Shown: positions 56,985 through 64,000 of the stretch, one piece after another
Layout of the letters: each line of letters opens with the position of its first letter
How positions within the stretch are numbered: the stretch's first letter is position 1
Notes under the pieces: model-generated
What the model saw: only the letters and a program-made list of their open reading frames with translations
The model's database searches: none
Told to the model about the DNA's origin: nothing
Translations under genes and position numbers: made by a program
Source: Crocodylus rhombifer
Taxonomy: Eukaryota; Chordata; Crocodylia; Crocodylidae
Length of the DNA: 64,000 bases
Assembly: GCA_038503035.1 (NCBI GenBank)
Contig: JAVSML010024335.1
Coordinates: forward strand, 1,079,265-1,143,264
Reading direction: 5' to 3'

Positions 56985-57565
56985 TGGCTTATTTCCAAGT
57001 TTGCAGCCCGCATAGCCCTGCTAGCTGATCTTTTTCAAAAGTGGGGTTCCTGGGTTCAATAGTCACCAGAGTGGGCAAGTATGTTCAGAGAGATAAAATG
57101 CTGACTGTGAAGTGACCCAGTCCTACATTCTCCAGATGAGGGAAAAGAATTGCTAGTGCAAACCAGTGCTTTGGAACAAGGTCTTGGGGAGGTACTTTCA
57201 CAAGAATTTGAAGATGGGGAACACCCCGTCATGTACCTGAGACAGGAGCTCCTTCCCTAAGAACAAAAATATGCCATGATTGAAAAGAAGTCTATCTGTT
57301 AAATGGGCCACAGAGACCCTTTGTTATTACCTTTTGGGGAATCCATTTCTAATTAGTTACCAATCACGTGCCATTAAAATACCTGCATGCCATGAAAGAA
57401 ACTAATCCTCATTTGACATGGCAGTACCTAGCTTTACATCAATTTGACTTTTAAGTATGGCACTGTCCAGGAACTTCCCACAAAAATATGGATTTCTCCT
57501 CCAGAGAGGGTGGGGGAGAGGTTGAAGAAGTGGAAGAGTATATCATAAGCTCCACTCTTGGAGGG
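56985..57565 (+). pseudogene. Ty3/gypsy RNase H region, end of pol
   Basis: After the CR1, frames give the tether region (LLADLFQKWGS) and then LLVQTSALEQGLGEVLSQEF with EHPVMYLRQEL and EQKYAMIEKKSI (about 57150-57300). This is the Ty3/gypsy RNase H pattern. The first catalytic Asp in the usual QTDAS position reads QTSAL, so it is lost. Further on, LKYLHAMKETNPHLTWQYLA and VWHCPGTSHKNMDFSSREGG (57390-57510) match the end of RNase H. A Glu-rich tail then runs to a stop near 57565. No integrase follows; a purine run and an LTR-like start come next. Confidence 0.8.
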
Positions 57566-58145
57566 AAGGGTGTGTAACAGGCTGCAGGCTTGCATTCTGG
57601 ATCAGTTAGCGGTTGGTAAGAAGTTCCCACCTGAGGGGCCTCAGCTGGCTCCATCAATTTGCAGTAATGAGGTGAAGTGGACTGGCTAAACAGAAATAAA
57701 AGAGGAGAAAGAAGGAGGACCTAGTGGGGAAAATATTCACATAGAAAGGGAAAACTCCTTGAAGGAAAGAGGAAGACTGTAGGGTGAGAACTAACCCATG
57801 CTTGTTAATGCTTATTGGGATTGTTTTATATCTGTGATCGAGTCCTGTGGGGAAGATTAACAAGCTTGTGTTGTTAGGCCCAGTGAAAGACTGTGTTACT
57901 AGGACCAGGTGAAATGCATGCTCATTTGTATTGTTTCTGCAGTTGGCTGAGCCCTGGGAATCAAAAGGACCCAGGGCAGTACAGCCTGTGTTTCTCATCC
58001 CAGAGAGAGACTGTGCTGCTGGGACCAGATTAAAGGACTAATTTGAGCTGGGCAGAACCAGGCTAGCCTGCCATCTGCTACAGTGCTCCTGTGATCTAAC
58101 ACCTCAGAGGCGACATAAAAAACCCACTTCCTCGGCTTGCTCTGG
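57566..58145 (+). repeat. Candidate gypsy 3' LTR/UTR
   Basis: GGAGGGAAGGG (a polypurine tract) precedes TGTGTAACAGGCTGCAGG. About 570 bp of non-coding sequence follows. It has a motif repeated with about 120-bp spacing: CCAGTGAAAGACTGTG..CTAGGACCAG (57880) and CCAGAGAGAGACTGTG..CTGGGACCAG (58000). No second LTR upstream and no clear right end, so the boundary is provisional. Confidence 0.45.
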
Positions 58146-58737
58146 AATTGTCAGGTAGTTTAGCAGTGGGGGATGAAGACTTGGTGCCCAATCTGAATCC
58201 CTTGAAGTCCATGGAAAAATTTTAATTGATTCAGAAGGAAGCATGAACAAGTCCATAATGATAACCTATAGGTGGAGACAAAAACAACTGATAGCTTATT
58301 TGTACCCATCTCATCCAAACACAATTGTAAAATAAAATGATGCCTTCTCTTGGTGAGTTGTGAGTACATATTTAAAAGGACACTAGAGACCATTGAGCCT
58401 AGTCATTATGGCTGTGCAAAATTTTGATGGTTGTTTCATTTCATTTGGGATTTAGACATTTTGATGGTCCAAACACCAAATCCAAAATTAAATGTGGGGC
58501 TCTGAAACAGCTCCAAAATTAAATGGACCATCTGAAACATTTTGGAAATTTTCTGAAATGATTCAGATGGTTACAAAATGTTTTGAATGTTTTGGAGCTC
58601 TTTCAGATCTGTTTCGATCTCTTTCGGAACAGAAAAAGAAAGCAATGATTTTCCTGGAAAGCACTCAATACACATAAATTTATTACACACACACTCACAC
58701 AGATGCACATTTTTTTCCCCAGCACACACAATATGGA

Positions 58738-59300
58738 GTGTGCTGGAAAGGCAGGTCCAGGCCTTCTGGCCAGGAAGGGAAAGGGGGGCAGAGGGAAAGC
58801 TATAAGCTTCCCCACCCCCAACTTAAACGCAACCTCATCCCTAGCACTAACAGGCATGAGGCTTCTGGTGCTGGTGGCATCAAGGAGGTGGGACCAGTGC
58901 CTACATCTGTGTCGCCTCCAATAATATCAGCTATCATCATAATCCCAGGCACCACCAACATGACAAGCAGCACCAGCATGATGACAGTTTCTTCTACCCC
59001 CATTTCAGTTCCCAGCCTGAGCCGTCCAGTGCCAGAGATGGAGCTGCATCTGGAAGTAGGAGACCTGAGCACTGTAGCAAAAGAAATTCTGGGGACCGAG
59101 GAGACATCTGAGCTTGTGCTCCACTCCTCTCCCCTAGACCAAGGTCTCCTTCCCCAGAAGGCACTCTGGAGGAGGTTGAAATAGAGGCTGTGGAGGCAAG
59201 TGGCTCAGCTGAGTCTGGTCCTCCTGTTGTTGTGCCTCTGCCTGCTGAGGAGGGGAATCAGGCAGGATCCACACCAGCATCCCAGAAGTGAGGGGGTAGT
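58738..59300 (+). pseudogene. Possible N-terminal region of hAT copy 2 protein
   Basis: A 148-codon frame (58738-59184) is Ser/Thr/Pro-rich with a short acidic stretch (PEMELHLEVGDLSTVAKEIL). It is separated by frame breaks from the BED finger at 59304. Low-complexity acidic N-termini ahead of BED fingers are common in ZBED-type proteins. Whether it was part of the product is uncertain. Confidence 0.35.
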
Positions 59301-61214
59301 GTGGTGTGGCATCATTTTGAGGTGACAGATGATCCCAGGTATGCTATCTGCCTGCACTGCCAATGTAAGACCAGCTAGAGCAAGGGGAAAAAAAAAAACA
59401 CATGAGCACCATGGGGATGCTGATGCATCTCCACAGGAACCACCCCTTTGCCCTTGCTCCTCCTCAGCCTGGCACCAGTGGGAGTGTGCCCAAAAAGAAG
59501 TCCCCCTCTTTCTCCAAAACCTCCATTCCCCCTGAAGCAGAGGCAGGTCTGGAACAGTAGGGGAATAATGGGGGGAAGGTGGACAAAAAGGGGGTGGGTT
59601 GCAAAGGTGAGCAAGATCACCCAGACCCAGAGCACCCAGATGCTTGTTCTGCATGACCAGCCTTTCTCCCTAGTTTAGCGGCTAGGGTTCAGGCAGCTCA
59701 TGGTGCTCATGGCCCTATCCTACCAAATGCCTGCACGCACCACCTTCAGCAGGATGGCAGTGCCCTCCCTGTATGTTGCATGCAGGAAGTACTTGAGGCA
59801 GGAGCTGTGCAAGGCAGGTCCACAGGTAGCCTTGCAATTCATCTTGAATTTCTGGAGGAGCCGGGGTGGAGATCATGTCTACCCCTCCTTCACAGGGCAC
59901 TGGTGCCATCAGTCAGGCCATCAGTGGGCTCTCCTTCAAGCAGAGGTGATGGATGAGTCCCACACGACAAGGGAGATAATCAGGGTCAGGAACTGCATGG
60001 TGCAGGGGTGACTCATTGGGCAGAGTGAGCTCACCTGTGGCTTCATGGTCACCAACAATGGGGCCAATATGGTCAAGGTGGTTCGAGATACCAACTTTGT
60101 TGGCATCCGCTGTGTGCCATACAAGTTCCACCTCATAGTCAGGGACACCTTGGAGGAGGACAGGGCTGCTGGAGATGGTGGTCTCATAAATGACCAGCTC
60201 ATTTCAAAGTGCAGGAGGTGGCATGCTAGTTCCACTGCAGCATCAAGGGGGCAAGATGCTGTTGGACAAACAGGCAGATCTGAACATCCCACAGCACAAA
60301 ATCATCCAGGATGTGGAGACTCAGTGGAACTCCACATACCTCATGCTGGAAAGGCTGGTGGAGCAACAGAAGGCCATCCATGAGATGGTCTTGCTTGGGG
60401 AGATTGGGATCAGAGGCCCACTTAACAAAACAGCGTGGGATACCATGTTCCAAATCTTGGTGTTCCTCAAACCATTCCTCGAGGCCACTGAGACCATCAA
60501 TGCTGGTGTTGCATTCTTTAGCCAGGTGATCCCCATAGTGAAGGAACGTGAGAACCAAATGGAGACCTTCCAGGGGATCAATATCCTTGGTAGGGGCAGG
60601 CCACTGTCACTGTCACCAGAGGTGCATGCACCAGTGAAGCAGCTGGGGGAGGGCATCAAGAAATGTCTGGATCCATTGCAGTCCAATACGGTCCACATGC
60701 TGGTGTCCATATGTGACTCAAGGGTGAAGGGGAGCATGTGCAGCACCAAAACCCTAGTTAACTGGATGGAGGTGCTCGTGAACAGAGTCCAGGAGGCATA
60801 AAGGCACAGACAGAGGATGTGGAAGAGGGGGATCCACTTTCCTGTGCCAGCACTCTCACCAGCCTGGCTTCAATGGGGGGGGGGTCCAGATGGACCAGAC
60901 CCCAGCATCAGGCTGGTAGCACCAAGGCATCAGTGGCTACCTATCTCAGTGAGGATGTGGTGCTGCTGGACTGCGACCCCTTGGCCTACTGGGGAACTCA
61001 CAGCCAGATGTGGCAGGATCTGGTCACAGTTGCTTGAGGACATCTGGCCTGTCCACTGACCAGTGTTCCAAGTGAGAGGGTGTTCAGCATTGCTGGGGGT
61101 GTTGTGACACCCCACAACACCTCCTTGGATCCTGGTTTGGTGGAACAGTTGGTGTTCCTGAAGGTGAATCTCCCACTGCTGGGTTTCCCCAAGCTCCACT
61201 TGCAGATGGAGTGA
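59301..61214 (+). pseudogene. hAT transposase pseudogene with BED finger (copy 2)
   Basis: The BED zinc finger begins VWHHFEVTDD (Trp at 59307) with the CLHC pair at 59349-59360. An in-frame stop and an A-run frameshift then precede the His pair. QMLVLHDQPFSLV (59640) is next. The first catalytic block reads FILNFWRS (about 59840), with Asn where copy 1 has Asp. TGHWC follows, then VTNNGANMV (about 60045) with Asn at the second Asp position. Frame 60190-60801 (203 codons) covers QDVETQWNSTYLMLERLVEQ (about 60305), with the conserved WNSTY, and the helical insertion domain. The C-terminal region has DPLAYWG (about 60985), then SVPSERVFSIAGGVV (about 61065), where the catalytic Glu is intact, then LVFLKVN, ending with a TGA at 61212-61214. 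Several stops break it. Known role of the family: nuclear cut-and-paste transposase. Confidence 0.88.
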
Positions 61215-61271
61215 GTGTCACCCTCGTCAACCTGTCTGCACCCATTTCCATTTTTTTTTTTTATTATCGTT

Positions 61272-62665
61272 TAATGCCCTGCTCTTGGAGCTGGAAGCAA
61301 CACTCACTGTATCACCAACCAGGAGGGGAAGAACATGTGCCTGCTGAGCTTGGTCCTTATGCCAGGATGAACTTGGAGGTATGGGCTGGAGCTATGGGGA
61401 AGGAGGAGGGCCCAGGTCCTGGGCATGACCACCAGTGGGACTGCTGGCATCATGACAGCCTCAGGAAATGCGAGGACCAAGGATCTCCCTGGTGAAAAGC
61501 AGGTAGGAGGTGCCTTATAACTTCCAGCCACTACATGCACAGTCTTGGCTAGGGAAAGCCCAGACCCCTCAGATCTTTGAGAGCCCTCAGGCTTGCTGGT
61601 TGCAGTGGAGTTTTGAGGCTCTAGGTGAGCTCAGCTTAGCTGCCTGGGATGCCATCTGTGAGGCATGGGCTTTTGGCTTTAAAACCCTTCATCAGCCTGA
61701 GGAAGCATCTAGTTGCTGTGTGCGTGCTGTTCCTGGATGGAAGGAATAGTAAAAAAGCTAGCGGCTACAACTTGGCTGACATCTGACTCCCCAGGTACCT
61801 TTCCACTTCTACTTGCTACATCCACTTTGCCCCTACCCCAGCCTGTCTCTCACCCCTTGACGCCTCCATTTCCATTTTCACTGACTGGCTTTCTTGCCTG
61901 CATTGCATGCCAGCCTCTGGCTTCTTTGGTATTCTTTCTACCCAGGAAGAGCACACACACACCAACTAGGTGCTTTCTCAGCCTGATAAAGGATTTTTAA
62001 ACCCAACATCTTGCAAAGTAGAATTTATCCAGCTGTTCTAATAAAAGAACTAATAAAAAATTTAATAAACTGGTCTTATAAAAGATATCAGATTGGCCAT
62101 AAGAACCTTGTCTGGGCTATGTCCATGGCTACAATCTATACCCCTTAACACACACAAGTGACATGAGTTTTGCTTTCAGCAGTTTGAGGTGCAGTTTCAC
62201 AAAAAGCCCTGCACCACTCTTCCTGAAACCTGCCTCATACCCGCATGAGGGGCTATGTATATGGCAGGAGATGTGCCAGTGAGGACGGCCATTTAATGCC
62301 CCACTGTCAGAGCTGGAGGCAGCAGTTCAGTTTCTCAACAATCAGCAGGGGAAGAACATCTCCCTGCTGAGCTCCTGGGCCAGGAAGAACTTGGAGGTAT
62401 AAGGGCTGGGGCTATAAGGGGAGGAGGAGGCCCCACATCATCCTGGCATGACCTAAAACTGCACTCTGCCAGGGTAGGGAGGCCTGGGTGGGACTGTTGG
62501 TGGCATGGCAGCCCCAGGAAATGCTAGGACCAAGAACCTCCCTGGTGAAAGGCAGGTAGGAGCAGGAGGCACCTGATAACCTCCAGCCACTGCACAGTCC
62601 TTGCTGGGAAAAGCCCATACCTGTAAGATTCTTGAGAAGCATGAAGCTTACTGGTTGCAGTGGCA
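61272..62665. repeat. Direct duplication in hAT 3' region, 1,020-bp spacing
   Basis: Unit 1 (61272-61615) and unit 2 (62292-62665) share TGCCC.CTG at the start and AGGGGAAGAACAT..CTGCTGAGCT. Further shared blocks are AACTTGGAGGTAT, TCCTGG.CATGACC, CTCCCTGGTGAAA, AACTTCCAGCCACT / AACCTCCAGCCACT and ACTGGTTGCAGTGG / GCTGGTTGCAGTGG. Copy 1 has a single counterpart at 12915-13290. The foldback module lies between the two units. Confidence 0.85.
61665..62145. repeat. Foldback module remnant in hAT copy 2
   Basis: 61680-61766 (TTCATCAGCCTGAGGAAGCA, CTAGTTG, TTCCTGGATGGAAGGAATAG) is the inverse of 61911-61999 (CCTCTGGCTTCTTTGG, CCAGGAAGAGC, CAACTAGGTGCTTTCTCAG). Between them, 61790-61910 (CCAGGTACCT..TTCTTGCCTGCATTGCATGC) is present in inverted orientation at 13401-13560 of copy 1. 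To the right, CCCAACATCTTGCAAAGTAG, CTAATAAAAG, AAAGATATCA and CCATGGCTACAA match the R2 dispersed repeat. Non-coding here. Confidence 0.75.
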
Positions 62666-62955
62666 TTGTGAGGGTGAGAACAGTGGCTAGCATGCCTGCA
62701 GTTTTCACCCTGCTGTGCCTTATCATGCATACAGTCATACATGTTATGAGTTTTGTTTGTCAGCAGTTTGAGGTGCAGTTTCCCAGAACCCCCCACACCT
62801 ATCTCCTTGAAACCTGGCAGGCTTCATGGCCTCATTCCTGCAGTTTTCATCCTACTCTGCCTTCACACATGCATAAAATGAGTTTTGCTTTAAAAAGTTT
62901 GAGGTGCATTTTCCTAGAAACACTTGTACCTATGTCCTTGAAACTTGGCAGGCCT
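62162..62955. repeat. Three diverged GTTTGAGGTGCA repeats
   Basis: ATGAGTTTTGCTTTCAGCAG..GTTTGAGGTGCAGTTTC (62164), ATGAGTTTTGTTTGTCAGCA..GTTTGAGGTGCAGTTTCC (62745) and ATGAGTTTTGCTTTAAAAAG..TTTGAGGTGCATTTTCC (62879) are each followed by a CTTGAAACYTGGCAGGC-type line in the last two and a diverged form in the first. They are subterminal repeats of the hAT element. Confidence 0.75.
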
Positions 62956-63286
62956 CATAGTCTCAGAAGAGGTGAGCATCCCTGCAAGGTTTATCTGAAT
63001 CAGGCAAGGAATGACAAAGTTATAGGCAGTTTTGTGATTCCCCATTATAGCCTATGGCCAAAACACCATTGAAATTCCAAAACTGCTCCAAAACAGTTTG
63101 GGCCCAAACGAAACGGGACAGTGATTCAAAACACTGAAATTAATCACTATCCCTCCAAAATGCCGAATCCAAAGTGAAACGAAATAAAATAGCCATTTCA
63201 GACAACGCTATGAAACACCAAAATGAAACACTGTCCCTCTGAAACGCTGAATCCGAAATGAAATGCAGGCGTTTCACACAGTCCTA

Positions 63287-64000
63287 CTGGTGATCACCAT
63301 GGGGAAGTGCACCTTTCCCAGCCACTCTTAGGATCTCCATCTTGGGCATGATTTTTGCCATATGCTGGGAGCTGCCCAAGGGAGCTCTATATCTAGGCCC
63401 TAACACTCACTGGGAGGAAGATAGCAGGAGATCTGTGTTTCTTGGCAGTGGTCTTGGGTGGCACAGAGATAGAGTATATATGTTCTTGATCATAGAGTGG
63501 CTTGATTGATAACTAGGCCTGAATGCTGGTAAGAACAAGATATACATATGTAAAAAGGCATCTAGGAATGTTTAACATTTGGGTGTGTAAATTATGTGTC
63601 CTTATCCATAATGTATTTCTCTAAGATGGTTAACAGTCAATATCATGCCAAAAGACTTCATTCAAAGTTTGAAAATAAGACATCTATGCACATGCATAGG
63701 CTTGTTTTAATACAAAATAATTTGGCACTAATAATAGTCATCAGAAATAAAATATTTTTAACAGTATCAAATAGCTAGTGCATAAATTTAGAAACAGGAA
63801 GAAGAAATAGGGTATAAAGACAAAACCGCTGCATTCTATAAACTGTTTTAAAAAGCAAAAAAAATGATGGAATGAGGGAGAATCTTGCAAGCAACTATAA
63901 TTTCTGCAAATGTGTTGCTTCTGAAAACTAGCAAAGTGCTGACTGCCTGATTTTGTGGCCCAAACAGTATTATTATCTTGATATCCATGTCTTGTAGTTG
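63287..64000. other. Flank right of hAT copy 2, AT-rich noncoding
   Basis: Starts with the 8-bp target duplicate and continues into AT-rich sequence with no recognised feature. Confidence 0.4.

Larger units (their letters stand above)
58407..63286 (+). mobile_element. Full-length hAT DNA transposon, copy 2 (4.88 kb)
   Basis: Left end TATGGCTGTGCAAAATTTTG and right end GCGTTTCACACAGTCCTA are an imperfect terminal inverted pair. Flanks CTAGTCAT (58399-58406) and CTGGTGAT (63287-63294) match at 6 of 8 bases and fit the hAT nTnnnnAn target pattern. Both subterminal regions are rich in GAAAC/GTTTC and CGAAT/AAATG words in opposite sense. Inside are a BED finger, a ZBED-type hAT transposase and a long 3' region. 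That 3' region carries a 1,020-bp-spaced direct repeat, a foldback module and several GTTTGAGGTGCA repeats. The termini resemble those of the MITEs at 4.7, 8.2 and 43 kb. Confidence 0.85.

Overview
The window looks like nuclear DNA of an amniote, most likely a crocodilian or another non-avian reptile. It is AT-rich and gene-poor, with abundant CR1 LINE fragments, hAT DNA transposons, short elements with inverted ends, MIR-like SINEs and a decayed Ty3/gypsy element. The taxon is an inference from this repeat mix. I found no convincing host protein-coding exon, tRNA, rRNA or CRISPR array. Every long or motif-bearing reading frame I could place belongs to a mobile element, and most are broken.

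Layout. 1-4.7 kb: mostly unique sequence with CR1 3' scraps. 4.7-9.8 kb: three pieces of a foldback hAT MITE family and a CR1 fragment. 9.9-14.1 kb: a tandem duplication, then a degenerate hAT transposon (copy 1) whose transposase is split by a CR1 insertion and whose 3' part ends in a long inverted repeat. 15-16.3 kb: GC-rich block with an LTR-like segment. 16.6-29.5 kb: mostly unique AT-rich DNA with short inverted-end elements, two MIR-like SINE pieces, a 551-bp Tigger/pogo-like element with TA target duplication, and an old CR1. 29.8-31.1 kb: GC-rich retroelement-like block. 32.6-34.6 kb: a roughly 1.9-kb CR1 on the minus strand with most of its RT. 36-48.3 kb: more inverted-end elements, a MIR and a 1.0-kb hAT MITE. 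51.1-58.1 kb: nested retroelement graveyard (three CR1 pieces and a Ty3/gypsy pol with a CR1 inserted in it). 58.4-63.3 kb: a 4.9-kb hAT element (copy 2) with both terminal inverted repeats and an 8-bp target-site duplication.

How the parts relate. The two hAT copies are the same family. Copy 1 keeps the first two acidic catalytic positions but has lost the final Glu; copy 2 keeps the Glu but has Asn at both Asp positions. Copy 2 is the only one with a recognisable BED zinc finger. Both carry, at the same junction, remnants of one long inverted-repeat (foldback) module, each keeping a different part. The module's outer ends match a dispersed repeat seen separately at 17.2, 24.7 and 25.2 kb. 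This nested foldback module with a minus-strand reading frame near its centre is the most unusual object in the window. The short hAT MITEs at 4.7, 8 and 43 kb share the terminal sequence of copy 2, so they are plausible passengers of this hAT group. The CR1 insertions are younger than the hAT copy 1 and gypsy elements they interrupt.
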